Notes under the pieces: generated by a model | Databases searched by the model: none | Told to the model about the DNA's origin: nothing | The model's input: only the letters and a program-made list of their open reading frames with translations | Assembly (NCBI GenBank): GCA_015680685.1 | Contig: MNCI01036718.1 | Location: 646,674 to 708,673 of the forward strand | DNA: 62,000 bases | Direction: 5' to 3' | Source of the DNA: Gnetum montanum | Taxonomy: Eukaryota; Streptophyta; Gnetopsida; Gnetales; Gnetaceae | Shown here: positions 13,501-25,666 of the stretch, in pieces | Layout of the letters: each line of letters starts with the position of its first letter | Position numbering within the stretch: position 1 is the first letter of the stretch | Program-made: the position numbers and the translations under genes

Positions 13501-13600
13501 CAAGTTTAAAGTCCTAGTTCATCCTCTTGAACCTAAAGAAACAAGAAGAAACTGTTGTCTATTTGAACTGGTCTCTTTTGGGTTAGATTTGAATTCTTAG
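10598..13600 (+). CDS. OB-fold ssDNA-binding protein, Shieldin-2/RPA1-like (7 exons)
   Basis: Exons joined by hand: 10598-10708, 10876-11017, 11447-11548, 11887-12017, 12328-12644, 12909-13002, 13094-13600. All six introns are GT-AG, every phase agrees, and the result is 467 codons plus TAG. The start is the first ATG after an in-frame TAA, with no AG acceptor between them. Residues about 50-105 (ATVIIGDD...EITLWQKQ...SAGDLIILHNMKITKFRNL) have the strand pattern and LW / GD signature of an OB-fold. Residues about 190-310 look like a second OB-fold with an embedded zinc-ribbon half, CKNC at 255-258, then IYRPFL and IHIWDHSAHVPVLVKNPAA, similar in layout to RPA1 domain C and the C-terminal OB-folds of Shieldin-2. 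Such proteins bind single-stranded DNA in repair. The structure is intact and probably expressed; the family name is an inference from motifs. It could instead be another RPA1-like protein. Confidence 0.8.
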
Positions 13601-14669
13601 CCTTTATGCAGTGTGTTTATATTAATTTTGGAAAGAGGAATACTTGGATGGCAGATTTTGGAATACTTGGACGACTGAAAGGTTAGGTCCCCAATATCCA
13701 GATCGTAGATTGAAAACGCTTTCCGTTGACCCTCCGAAATCTCATACATTTTTAGCGTAGCTTAAATTGTTTGAAAGAAAAAAAAAACATTCCAACAAAT
13801 AAGCCGTTTGGCATAACATTTTTCATATCTGGAATCTAATATTATGAAAATTTGAAATTCACACGAAACTGAAACTTTGTTACGCTTTTGGACTCTCTAT
13901 ATCTATTTGACAATACTTGACAATACTTGCTATGAGTTTTGAAAACATCATAAAATAACATGAAATATTTTTACTTATTTAAATTTAACATATAATAAAA
14001 TATCTAAATGATGGTGTCTACCTCAAACAAGCCCAATGTTAAATGATCTTATATTGAACAAACAAAAAGGGAAAAAGGCATCATTAATCATTATTTGATT
14101 CTTGTCCAAGCAAAATGGGTTGAGTAAAAGATGAAAAATGGCTTACTAAAAGAATTCTAACTCAACCATAATTTGGTTTGCATATTTTTGTTGGTAAATG
14201 GTAGATGAAAATTTTATACATTTCTACTTTTGCTAAGAAATCCTAATTCATTTTTTAAAGCATTCCTTACAAATTATAGAATAAAAACTTGTAAATTTTT
14301 TGTTTTTTTTTAAGCTCTACTTTAATGTATTTTGTGAAAATGCTTTGCATATTACAAAAGTAAAATTTGCAAATTACTGTTTCCCATATTTGTTGGAAAA
14401 TTGAAAATTGTATTGCTTAAGCCCATTTAAGAAATTTAAAATTCTAATGTAAATCCTTAAACATTGCTTCCTAAACCTTCCCACTTGGAGGAACCCTCAA
14501 AATCTCTAATTTGTGCAGAAGTGCTATATTACCAAAGTATATTAATTCTTTGTAACTGTCACCTTGAAAATCCCCAATTTCTGCCAAAAGTGTTATACTA
14601 TTGAAGTACCAATTCTTTGTGATTACAATTACATGCCGAGGTATTAGATCTAAAAATAATAACAAAAAA
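13601..14669. other. AT-rich intergenic spacer
   Basis: Follows the stop codon of the OB-fold gene and would include its 3' untranslated region. I see no coding, no LTR ends and no RNA gene here; short poly-A and poly-T runs only. Confidence 0.5.
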
Positions 14670-14951
14670 ATTGATCACAATGACTTAAGATATTGTTCAT
14701 GCTAGGATTGTTATCAAAATTATAGTTACATTTCCACAAGCTTACATGGTCATATCACCCTTTATAAGAATTTAGCTTTGATGTTCTATTTTGTTGGAAC
14801 TTACATCATACATTTTCACTCCTCATGTGATGTGTTTAATTCACATTCTATAATGTCTTGTCTTCTTAACTTGATTGTTCCTTCGTGTAGGAATTCATCT
14901 TTTCTTACTCAATTCTTTCAATTAGAAACTTACCACTATCCATGATGCTGT

Positions 14952-17900
14952 AACACTACATGTCAAGCTAAGACAACAATCTATACCAAGCTAAAGACCA
15001 AGCATACAGTTCAATTTATAAAACTACATGTCTCTATATAAACCAAAAATCTATACTACTCATAGGATACAAAAACATAAACATCATATACATAAGAGCA
15101 TAATGAGGATCATACAAATATGAACAATTCACCATACTGCATAGAAATATGCATCAACTAATCCTTGAAGATATCCCTCTCCTCTGCTCTCTCTTAGTGC
15201 TTGCCTACACCCCTACAACCTTCACCTATAACTAAATAAAGTTAGTATAAAACTAAGTGGGAAACCTTTATACTTCCCATTCTAGATGGTCAACAAGTGC
15301 TACACTAAAGGAGAGGAATGGGATACAAGATGACCTACATCAATTATTAGTCTTGCACACATAATAAGCAAAATGTGAACATACCATACCACACACAAGG
15401 CTAGCATAATCCCTACTCAAGTGAACTAATAGCTAAGACATAGTTACTATCAAACATAAACAATCATTATCCATTGCACAACACCATATGTATTTTCACT
15501 ACCAGGTTGATGAGATGCGATATCGCATGGGCCACGATATCGTGTCGTCCCCTGTGATATCGCATACGCGATATCGCGGTCTGTAGCCAAATCTATCAAT
15601 AAGAGGCGGCACTCCCCTTATTTCCCATCCTAAGTTAGAAGTAGGGCAACTCTGGCAGTTTGATCACTCTAGAGATAGATTATTTTCCATGTGCCCGCAG
15701 TACGAGTCCTAGAGTGAACGGATCTTTATTCGAGCAACATTGTACCTGAACACAAGTTGTGTACGGCAATAAAGATGAACTTAATTGGATAAACCTTGTA
15801 GTGCATGGAATAGGATTTTATTTAATTGCTATCTATTGCTTTCCTAGAATGCGGTACGAGTACGACTTGATTACGAGCATCTAAGGATGTGTATGGTTAG
15901 TCAAGGAATCGGCTGCTCGTCACATGCGGTATGAGTACAACTTGATTACAGGCATCTCGTGTGACTACTTGGTAACCCAGTGGCGTATCCAGGATCTACG
16001 CTTGGTAATCCCAGTGGTAGTCATGCACGACGGATGTGTACGGTTAGTCAAGGAATAGGTTGCTCATTGCACTTAGGCTAGATAGATTCTCTCAACCCTT
16101 TCCTCCTAGTTAAGTGCTTCAGTACGACCACTTCGAGCACATGCGTTACGTGTGGTGATCCCAGTAACGATTAGCGTTTGGTAGCCACAGTTGCATCGGT
16201 TCAGGGTGTGTACGATAAGTGGGAATGGGTGCTAACGCTAGTTAATTTAGACTTAGGACATTAGTTAGAGTTAGTTTTTTCAACCCTTCACCCTTTAGCA
16301 TAGGAGAAAAACCATAAAAGACCATAAAAATCATATACCTCGGACTTACTTAACCATACACCGTGACAAAAACAAGTAAGTCTGGGAAGACAACGAATGA
16401 TTAACCCCAAGTGTTCCATGGGGCGTTTAGGCATTTAGTCTACGGAGTTCGACCGGATCGTGCGTGCTACGCTCGTTTCGTATGGTTGAGTGTAAGGGTA
16501 CCTCGCCACTCATCACAGGTTCATGTGTTTTTATTCACATCATACCATTAAGCATCACACAAGCCACACATTCATAAATCAATCATAAGATATATTATCA
16601 TCACTATGACTTACAAACCGATACCAACATATACATAACTCATATGGTTGTTCTACCAACATATACATAACTCATGTGCTCACTAGCATATCCATAGTCA
16701 GTGTAACATCTAAAACATTGTCATGAATACTTATAATCAATCAACCTATGACCCACAATCACTAGCCTTATAGAAGACTAGCTATAGGAATGTACACACC
16801 TATACCATGTACTAGTTATAGGGACACACATCTACACTCTCCCACTCTCAAGGTGACGCCTAAGATAGGAGCTTCACTGATGCATCACAGTGGGGGTTAA
16901 CCCATAACTACCTCTAGGGGTCTCATCATCAACTAGTCCATACCCCTATGCTAGCACCACCCGCCAATGATTGCTACAAGCATCATTGTGAAAACATGTA
17001 TTAATCTTGGCTAGCTTAAGTCATCATGTGTCACAAGCACAACACATTCGAAGCCAACATAGCAAAATCACATGTATCCACACCTAAAAGTCACATTCAC
17101 TCTATGAAGACAATATCATAACATGACATAACAAAATTTTGCACCATAACCATACTCCTTGAACTACATATATTTTTGTAAAAATGACCACTATTGTAAC
17201 TTCCAAGATGATAAAGGCCAAAAGAGAAAACAAATTCCATGAATAAAAACTACATCAAATGACAATTCCAATGATACTAATTTTACCTCAATCAGATTCC
17301 TAGAAACAAAGTTATGTGCATTTAAAATTTAATTAATAAAATAATAAATATTAATATTTAATTATAGCTGGTGATAATTGAAAGTCCTAGAAAATCCTAC
17401 ACAAAACATGCCCATAAAATATAATATTCAAACCATGCTAATCTCATCAACATCACATCTAATATTCCAAAAGTCCACATCATTTTGTACACTACATATT
17501 TATTCATAAATAATTTGTAAACAAATCATAAAATTTCAATGAGTTTGTAAAGCAATTCCTCCAAACTCAATCTTTAAACTATTTACCCCACATGGTCACA
17601 TCGCATGACCATATACACTAATGCAGCTCAAAAATATATGGAAAAGGTAAAGACAAACCACCAAGTAAACTTGCTTAAGCAAGAAGTCCTAAACAAGTAT
17701 AAAATCCTTAAAAATATAGCAAAACTCCATGTTGCTCCAAAAAAGTCCATACCTATGTAGATATAACCGCAACAATCCCAAACCCAAGTTCATAGTAAGC
17801 AAAAAATCCTTTTGCAAAGCTAAAATTTTGGAAAAAAGAGTGGAAAATGAAAGAAAATCAAAGAAATTATAAAGAATAGAATTAAACTTGGTTTCTATTC

Positions 17901-18535
17901 ACAAAAAATAGAAAACTTGCACAAAAAAAAAGAGGTAGTGGAAAAGAAAAACATGATGAAGTTGTTTTTATACATATGCATAATGCATATAAGTTACTTT
18001 TATGCATTATTTCTTATGTAATGTAAGCTTTACTTTACTTTTTTTCTTTAAGTAACATGTTTTTATAAGTCCATTTCTTTCGCTACCACTAATACCCTGC
18101 ATTTCAAACATGCATTACAACTACACTGAAACTCCTAACTAAAATCCATTTCAACCTCTGAGATCCATATCAAACACACTACACATCCACATGCTAAAAT
18201 CATATCCAAGCATCACACAACATAGCACTACAATTCAAACGCATAAATACCAAAATCACACATAAAGTATAAATGCATACCAAATAGTTTCTCTTGTATC
18301 TCAATCCAACATCTTTGCTAGCCACATCACCTATCTAATACTTGCACAAGACTAGTGTACATAAATATGTTTGTTAAGCATGTAAAGACATCATACTCAT
18401 AATATAAAAACCAAAACATCCTAGCATATAAAGTGCAATCATAACAAACTAACTCGTCCTCAATAACCCTCTGATACCACACACATAATATATAAATCAT
18501 AATCGTAATGCAATACCTAATGTCTCCAAAAGGGA
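14952..18535 (-). mobile_element. Element J: non-coding insertion within LTR G
   Basis: It interrupts LTR G. TGTAAC occurs at both junctions (14952 and about 18536) and may be a target duplication. Near the right end CCTCTGATACCA (18468-18479) matches 11 of 12 bases of the initiator-Met primer binding site on the minus strand, so this is probably a decayed LTR retrotransposon read leftward. No coding region is recognisable in 16521-18460. Its own LTRs are not clear, and its left part holds a solo LTR of another family. Confidence 0.4.
15508..16515 (+). repeat. Solo LTR of the D/A/B family with perfect target duplication
   Basis: Starts TGATGAGATGCGATATCGC and ends CTCGCCACTCATCA, the exact reverse orientation of the LTRs at 19432 and 25667. 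It is flanked on both sides by CAGGT (15503-15507 and 16516-16520), a perfect 5-bp target duplication. No internal element sequence remains, so it is a solo LTR left by recombination between two LTRs. In this orientation the palindrome cluster (15513-15581) sits at the LTR start, followed by a TATA-like CTATCAATAAGAGG (about 15593). Confidence 0.92.
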
Positions 18536-19431
18536 TGTAACAAGTGATCTTGTATAGAATGAATAGTTATATGATTATTTCATCTATCTTCCTCATAGCA
18601 TGGTTTCCTTCCTTTATTGTAGCTTGAATCCTGTTCCATTTTTCACATAGATAGATCTCACCTTCTCCATTTCTCTCATGGTTTTGATTTTCATCATATA
18701 GATTTTGCATAGATGATGTTTCTATCCTATTGGTCAATGTTTATTGTTATTTGGTAGGAATTGCCACTTCTCTATATGCAAGTATTTTCTATATTTCATG
18801 TGTCTTTTCTTGTAACATACTTCCATTTTCATCATTGACCTATGAGCATCATGCTTCATATAGGTTCTTTCTCCCATGCAACTTAGATGTCTTCATTCTT
18901 ATGACTCAATCTTTACATGAACCATGTCTTATTGTAAGTGTATCTACTTCCATGATTTAGGTCCTTATGGGTCTTGTAAGTGGTTGTAGCTCTTTTGATT
19001 TATGAATTCATCCCTTTACTTAAATCATGCTCCATAGAAAATACCAATGTTAAGATTAGTTTTAAAGTGTTTTAGTATAATATGTTCACCACTTCCTTTC
19101 AAACTTGAAATGGGTTCTTCTTCCCTTCTTTGCTTCTTTTCTTATTGGATTTAAATTCTTATGAGTGTTTTTTTTATGTTCAAATTTAATGTGTGATAGC
19201 AAGGGACTTGTGCTAGTAAAATGCAATTAATTTAAACCATTTCACATCTCCCATTCACTCATAAATGATTTTAAGAGTAAATAATTTAAATTATAAACAC
19301 ATACTTCTTTTGTTTACTAAAAATAAAACTTTAACATTACAATGAGACTTTATGTATAACACTAATATATGATGAACATTTTTCATTTTTTTCTATCAAC
19401 ATGTAAAAAACTTCACAAACAAAAACATAGA

Positions 19432-20215
19432 TGATGAGTGGTGAGGTACCCCTACACTCAACCATACGAATACGAGCGTTACATACGCGATCTGGTCGAA
19501 CTCCAAGGACTAAGTGCTTACGCGCCTTATGGAGCACTTAAGGTTAATCAATCGTTGTCTTCCCAGACTTACTTGTATTATCACGGTTGTATGGTTAAGT
19601 AAGTCTGAGGTATATGATTTGTATGTCTTTTATCTTTTTATCGCCTATGCTAAGAGAGGAAAGGGTGAAGAGACTAAGTAACTAACTTTCACTAACTAAG
19701 CTTTAATCGTCCTACCATCAGTATCTGTTCCCACTTGCCATACACACCCTAAACCAGTGCAACGCAATTGGGATTACCAAACGTTATTCGTTACTGGGTT
19801 ACCAAGCATAGCACATGTGCTCGAAGCGGTCGTACTGAATGCACTTAACTAGGAGTTGAGGGTTGAGAGAGATTAATTATCTAAGAAAGAATTTAAGCAT
19901 TTAGCATTAATTAAATCCTAATTAGCTTAGTCCATGCACTGCAAGGTTTATAAGGAAGTTTGTCTTTATTTCCATACACAAATGTGTGCTCAGGTACAAT
20001 TTGCTCGAATAAAGATCCGTTCACTTTGAGACTCCTACTGCAGGCACATGGAAATTATTCTATCTCTAGAATGGTAAAACTACCAGAGTTTTGCTAAGGG
20101 TCTAGATCTAGATATGGAAACAAGGGACAATTGCCTCTTATTCATAGAATTGGTGATGGGCTGCGATATTGCGTATGCGATATCGCAGGGACCGACGCGA
20201 TATCGCGTCCTATCA
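19432..20215 (-). repeat. 3' LTR of element A
   Basis: 784 bp, TGATGAGTGG ... CCTATCA. It aligns throughout with 25667-26473; most differences are C/T or G/A. The palindromic cluster is at about 20162-20210 and the TATA-like TTATTCATAG (minus-strand CTATGAATAA) at 20139-20148. Confidence 0.9.
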
Positions 20216-20230
20216 TACCCCCATGACTAA
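20216..20230 (-). other. Polypurine tract of element A
   Basis: TACCCCCATGACT on the plus strand (minus AGTCATGGGGGTA) sits directly against the LTR end, where the second-strand primer of an LTR retrotransposon is expected. The same sequence abuts the LTR of element B at 43054. Confidence 0.7.
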
Positions 20231-22497
20231 ATGAAAACTCGTCCTCGAGTTCCTTACAAAATATTGGGAAGGTATGGGATTATTGACTTGAATGGAACTA
20301 ATGGTGAATGAGGTGACATGTGAAAGGATCATCATTACAATACATGAAAAAATTAGTGTTCATGACAACAAGAGTGAACACTATATAAATATTTGACATC
20401 CAGCCTTATTTGACAGCTGGGAGAGAAGAGAAAAGAGAAGGGAGAGAGAAAAGAAGAAAGAAGAAGTCTGTTGCTACCAACGCCACGATTGTGCCTTTCG
20501 TTGTTCATCCATAAGCACACCATCAATCTTGTCCCTTGCATAACTGCTTCAGTGCCAATCCATTCCAAGTGTTTCCTCCAGATCCAATCCGTTGTTGTAT
20601 GATTGTGATCTGCACACACAACATAGTCTGATATTAGTAAGGATAAATGAATCATAATGCAATTGATACCTTGCTTCGGTATAAGGTCCATTGGCTGGGT
20701 TGTGATATGGGTAATATAGATCTGGAGATATAATATTGGTGACTACCCAAGGTGTAGGGGTTTAGAAAAAATCAAAAAAATTGGACCACGACCCCCATGA
20801 CTGAGAGCGAACCTCCGATAGCGATAGAATGGAGAAAAAGAAAAAGAAAAGGAACAAGAAAGATGGAGAAAAAGAAACAATGGCCACACCAATAAAATGG
20901 ATCTCAAAGATGGAGATGAACAAAATAAATGGTGATTGTGAAAATGTTTCAAGGAAAGAAGTTAACGGATGCACCAAATAGGAATGCTAGTGGATCCTCC
21001 CCAAAGCAAGTTCATGCCCTTAATGCCTTGACAATCCCACATTCAAAGAGTCCGTAGGCTCTAGGAATGTCATTTGGAAACAAGAGTTAAAGTCTTAACC
21101 ACAAGATTTTACCAAAAAGAAAACAATGCATCCACCAAGATATGGACTACTGATACAATCGGCAATGAGGTGATAAATGGAGAAAGAAGGATGGAAAGAA
21201 GAGAATGGAATGGAATCTCAAGAATAAGGTGGTGTACAGCCCCTTGTGTATTAATGGTTAATGTGACTTAGTATATCCCATTCCAAATCCAACCTCAACC
21301 AAACCACATTTAGTGACTTCGCATTAATACATTTGGCCCATCCATCCACTTGAAGTAATAAGAACGCCTTCACCAAAGAGCCACCACCATTTTGACAAAA
21401 CAAAGGAGGAGAGAGTAGGAAGCGAGTAGGACCTTAGTTAGAGGGAACATGTTTATTTTAGTTCCATAACCAGTGCTTATAACCCAAATAATTATTTCGT
21501 CTAAGGGGTGTGCTTTGAATTCTCACTATTTTTTTTTGTGAGAACCACACCATCCAAAGACTTATTATTTTTATTTTCTTAGCTTCCTGATAATGCAGCA
21601 ATGTTAGAATAGTAAGAAAACTCAAGAAGAAAACATCCAAGAACCCAAAAGAATGGCCAGCATAAGTGCATCAAATCCCCTTGAAGTCACACCCTTTTCA
21701 ATCCTTGAGTCCTTCCTTAGTTTGAGAAATATCTAGTCATCGATTCGTTGATAGTTCTTATTATTGGGAAAGGGACTGTATAATTCCAACCCAAGAGAGA
21801 CCATAGAAATTCATGGACGTATGGAGGATGTGGACTTATTGCTTGTTATATCAAAAGAACCATACCTTAGTATCAACATCATAACTTAAAGGTAAAAACC
21901 AAACATTAGCAATCAATAGAATACAGTTCATACCATCTTCAGAGCACTTATTACTTGACGAATCAAAAAAAATAATCAAACACACAAAGAAATGAAAAAG
22001 TATAAACGATGTTGTAAAACAAAAACAGGAAAAGTTAAGGAAATTTTTCAAACAAAAACTGTGTAAAACAAAAATTTCAAGAGAACTCAGGGTTCAAATG
22101 GTTAGCATAGGTGGCCATCTCCCCCATGACTAAATTGGAAGTGAGAGATCTAAAATCGTGAGTGAGATCGTCCTCTCTCAAATGTGCTATGTGCATAAAC
22201 CATTCTAGGTTCATGATAAGGGTTGGTCGGTTGCACACAGAATAGTATTCTCCTATCGAAGTACTCATTTGGATTTTCTAAGAGTTTCCAACTTCCCTCG
22301 ATTGGTGGTTTTAAATTAAGGGTTGGAAGTTGGCAACACTCTTGCTCTAGTGCATCTATGCTTTCTTCATGGGCGCAAGTTGATCCCCCAGTTAGTTCCA
22401 TGCATGCTGGTGTGTTGCTCTCTTGATTAGCTATCAACCACTGGGTGTTCTCTTGTTGTGTGGTTGCTACACATAGGCACTTTTGTATGTTAACTTC
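20231..22497 (-). other. Element A 3' non-coding region
   Basis: No polymerase motifs on either strand. Blocks shared with element B include GTGG-TCCTCCCCAAAG (about 20990 and 44826) and the CCCC TTGAAGTCACA block near 21680. The stretch 20350-20700, with an open minus-strand frame of 112 codons, has no match in B and is of unknown origin; it may be captured sequence. Further AGTCATGGGGG-like tracts occur on the minus strand at 20791-20803 and 22120-22132. Confidence 0.55.
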
Positions 22498-23487
22498 CTA
22501 GGCACACCGGTTGCAGGTAGAAGATGTTGAACGCTCTTGTACGCTATCACCCTCTGTATCATTGTATGTGATGCATGGAACTTTCTTCTTCTCGATCTTC
22601 CCATAAGTATTTTCCTTAGATATTTCCAGGGAAAGATCACAGATTCCTAGGCATGCGTTCATGATACCCAGCCATGCCATTCCCATTATTATTGGGAAGT
22701 CCCCCTTGTCATTGTTGACTTGTATCAGTAGGAAATCAGCAGGGTATGACCAACCACACACAGTGGTAACGATTTCCTCCACCAATGCCAAGGGAATAGT
22801 GATGGACTTGTCAACCAGCTCTAACCGAATATTGCTCTTCTTAAGTGGAGGTAGGTTCCAGGCTTTATACATTTCTTGCAATATCAAGTTGACTCTGGAA
22901 CCTAAGTCAAGAAGAGCTTTATGTGGTTCATTCCTAGTGACTTGGAGGTAGATTAAGGGACTTCTAGGATTAGAGAGTTTCCTGGGAAGGTGGCCCACCT
23001 TTATCCAATCAGTGACAGTATGTGTTAACATAACCATATGCATTGAGCTCTGTTGTTGGTTTGAAGGGAGCTCTGAAGCCTTATTTGATGGAGGAAAGGT
23101 TGGAAGCTCAATCGCTTGTGGTTGTGAGAGCTTGTTTGGACTGTTGGTTCTGAAGAAAGATCTTCTCTTTATACGATTGTTAGAACCAATAGTGGGTTGA
23201 AGGTTTACTGCTCTCATAGCATTGCGTTGCTGCGGTTGAGTGGGGAGTTTCCCTTGCATCGCTGGAGCAGGTGGTAGTGGAGCTATTGGTGTAAGAGTGG
23301 CAGATGGATTCGAAGGATGGTATGCATGTGGTGTGTCTCTCCCAGGAGAAGGGATCTTATAGTACTCCCAAGCTTGGTATTGTGGGGTCAAGTGACCGAC
23401 AGAGTCACTTGGAAAGATTGGATGATGCACATAATAGCCATATGGATCCGGTTGCCAGTAAGGGTATTGTTGCCTTGGCAGTGGCAT
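22498..23487 (-). pseudogene. Element A protease region (C-terminal part of gag-protease)
   Basis: An open frame of 329 codons. The N-terminal third is rich in Pro, Gln and Tyr (gag tail). MLTHTVTDWIKVGHLPRKL leads into the retropepsin fold: ALLDLGSRVNLI (the canonical DSG/DTG reads DLG), then LADFLLIQ-like and IIMGMAWLGIMNA blocks. It shares its frame with the upstream gag stretch and is separated from it only by one TAG at 23512-23514. It would cut the polyprotein, but the altered catalytic triplet suggests it is inactive. Confidence 0.75.
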
Positions 23488-23511
23488 TCCCCATGACTGT
23501 GGGTATTGCCA

Positions 23512-24330
23512 CTACTGGTGTTGTTCCATAAGTTGTGGTGGAGTTCCACTTGGATAATACGTTAATGGTTGGTGGAACTGCCTTGGGTTACCTTGGGGAT
23601 AAGGTAACCGACGAGGTGCTTGCCGTTTATTAAGCCTTGGGTTGAGTGCATACACCCCAAACTCTTGTAGATGTGAGATTATTGGGCAACATCCCTTAGG
23701 ATGGTCATATTGGCAGATCTCACATCCACCATCATTTTCTGTATCCGAATCCACAACCTCTTCAGTGATAGCTATTTTACCCTTACCTTTGTTATGTGCA
23801 TGGTCCAAATCCCTCTTATTTTTCTTATCATAATCACTACTTCGCTCCTTAGACTCCTCTACAATTTTTAAAATAGCTTCAAATCTACTATCTAAGGAGT
23901 CCCACATTTGATCTACCTTAGCTGACACTTCTATTGTTAATTTCTGAAGTGGCAAGGTTTTCCCACTCACCAATGTTTTGAGTGGTGACTCATCCTCCTC
24001 CTCATAGAATCTCACTCCCCTCTTTCGGAGGGAAGGATCGCAGTTGTATTCCTCTGCACTTTCTCTCTTGCGTAGCTCTCCTTTTTCCTTAGCTACTTGA
24101 TCCAACAATCTATGAACCTCACGGGACCTAAGTTTAGATAATCTCCCTTGAGCATATGTCCCAAGGGTTCTCCTGGTTTCATGTCTTAGCCCATCTATGA
24201 GATAGCATAGTTGATCCCATTGGACATAACCATGGCCTGGGCAACAATGTAACAGTGCATAATATCGGCCCATGGTAGCATCCAAGGGTTTGTGATTACC
24301 CTGCTTCCATCCTTGGATCTGCTTACACAA
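23512..24330 (-). pseudogene. Element A gag (capsid and zinc-knuckle part)
   Basis: 272 open codons. The capsid-like part carries WKQGNHKPLDATMGRYYALL and LCYLIDGLRHETRRTLGTY, typical of plant Ty3/gypsy gag. A Lys/Glu-rich linker follows, then a zinc-knuckle-like CEICQYDHPKGCC at about residues 203-215 (CX2CX3HX4C rather than the usual CX2CX4HX4C). The same knuckle occurs in B (CNSCLYDHPKGQC), so the spacing is a family trait. The frame is stopped by a TAG just upstream of 24330 and another at 23512, so it is a nearly intact pseudogene. Confidence 0.8.
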
Positions 24331-25147
24331 GTTCTAGCATCGTACTCCACCTTCTAATGGATTCCGGCTCTAAGGACTAGTACCAGCTTTCTACTTCTTT
24401 TATGAGTGTCCTTGGGAAAAAATTTAACTTTTGCCATTCATTTTCAATATTCTACAAGGCACAAGCATCATGAAATGCTTGTAAGTGGTTCTGTGGATCA
24501 ACATTGTATCCCCCCTCAAATCGTGGGATATTATTCATGTCTAGTCTCTTGATCTAACTATCTTTTTTGTGCCTTGTAGGTATTCTAACGGCCTCCGTAA
24601 TGTCTAACATGCTTCGGGTTGCAAGTAGGGGTTCGTCATGGTCGTCTCTCTCATGACATCTGTGATGTCTACGTGATTCCCTACTTTCCCTTCTTCCATG
24701 TCGTGATTCCCTAAAATGTCATCATCCTCGCTTTTGACTCTCTCATCGAGGTCTCTCATTTTGCTTACATTTGTCCTCATGGTTAGGTTCCTTATGGCTA
24801 CATCCTGATGTTGAAGGAGAGGGTGAATGGTGTGATGAAGGTGAAGAGGAAGGAGAACCATCACCATGATGATGTTTCCTACCTTCCCTTCGGTGCTCTC
24901 AACCCCGATCATGATGACAATTAGAATGCTTGTTCTTATCTTGTGTTTGTGTTCCCTCATTGAACACTTGGTGTTCATGGGAATCAGAACTGGGGTTGTG
25001 TATCGTGGAGTGAAGGTTCTGATACCCTACCTCCTCACTATCGTTAGGAGGGGGAACATCATTTTGTGGAGAACCTATTGAAATAGGTTCACCACCCTTA
25101 ATTTCTCTTATGACGAGCGAAGCATTATGGGGTCCTTTGCCCTTCAA
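24331..25147 (-). pseudogene. Element A gag N-terminal remnant
   Basis: Two overlapping open minus-strand stretches in different frames (24899-25147 and 24604-24978) hold a His-, Asn- and Pro-rich low-complexity segment. They lie where the gag N-terminus should be. Frame changes prevent a single reading. Confidence 0.5.
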
Positions 25148-25647
25148 TGATATGTGGTAACTCTCCTACTATGAGTTCCATTGACATTGCGCTTCTGTGG
25201 GATGGTAGTTCCTCCCATTGTACTTGAGCACAATGTACCCAGCGTATAATTGTGACATGCCAATTCATGCAAGGGCACAAAGGAGCATGTTGGCGGCTAC
25301 TCTGTTTGGAGGCAACACTATGTTACCCTCCAAGTCTCTCCAACACAGTTGTTCGTCTTGATGGAAGACAAAGGTAAAGTTGGGTATGTATTCATCATGA
25401 TGAATATATACCACACTGAATTGTTGAGGAACTGATGGTTCTTGGTTATGTATGTTGTGTCGTCGACTGTCTCTAGTGTTGGTCCTAGGCAGTGAAGTGT
25501 TTGTGTGGAGAAGAAGACATCTTAGTTTTGTTCGGTTTTCTATTTACCATTATGTTTTTTTTCATATGATTAACCCTAAGGGTTCGTTTAAGCTTCCCAA
25601 TGACGTGGATGATTTCCTATGTTCTATGTAGTGCACAAACAACTAAG

Positions 25648-25666
25648 TCCTCGGCAACGGCACCAA
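25648..25666 (-). other. Primer binding site, tRNA-Asp type (element A)
   Basis: TCCTCGGCAACGGCACCA matches the 3' end of plant tRNA-Asp at 16 of 18 positions, one base from the LTR. This is the best preserved primer site of the family in this window and identifies the element as minus-strand oriented. Confidence 0.85.

Larger units (their letters stand above)
14670..19095 (-). repeat. Copia-like LTR (family G), split by a nested insertion
   Basis: The segments 14670-14951 and 18536-19095 line up in order with the LTR at 35798-36399: for example GTTATCAAAATTATAGTTACA versus GTTATCAACATTATAGTTACA, and GATGATGTTTCTATCCTATTGGTCAATG versus a near match at about 36305. The tail at 18900-19095 also matches 49970-50225. 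Together they make an LTR of about 0.84 kb interrupted by 14952-18535. Orientation is inferred from the primer site next to the 35798 copy. Confidence 0.6.

Noticed and set aside
18468-18479. GCTCTGATACCA-like sequences as parts of tRNA genes
   Set aside because: Only the primer-binding segment is present; there is no cloverleaf sequence around it.
23512-23514. The in-frame TAG between gag and protease of element A as a programmed readthrough site
   Set aside because: The matching codon is Gln in element B and there is no stop at this spot in D, so it is most likely a single C-to-T nonsense change.
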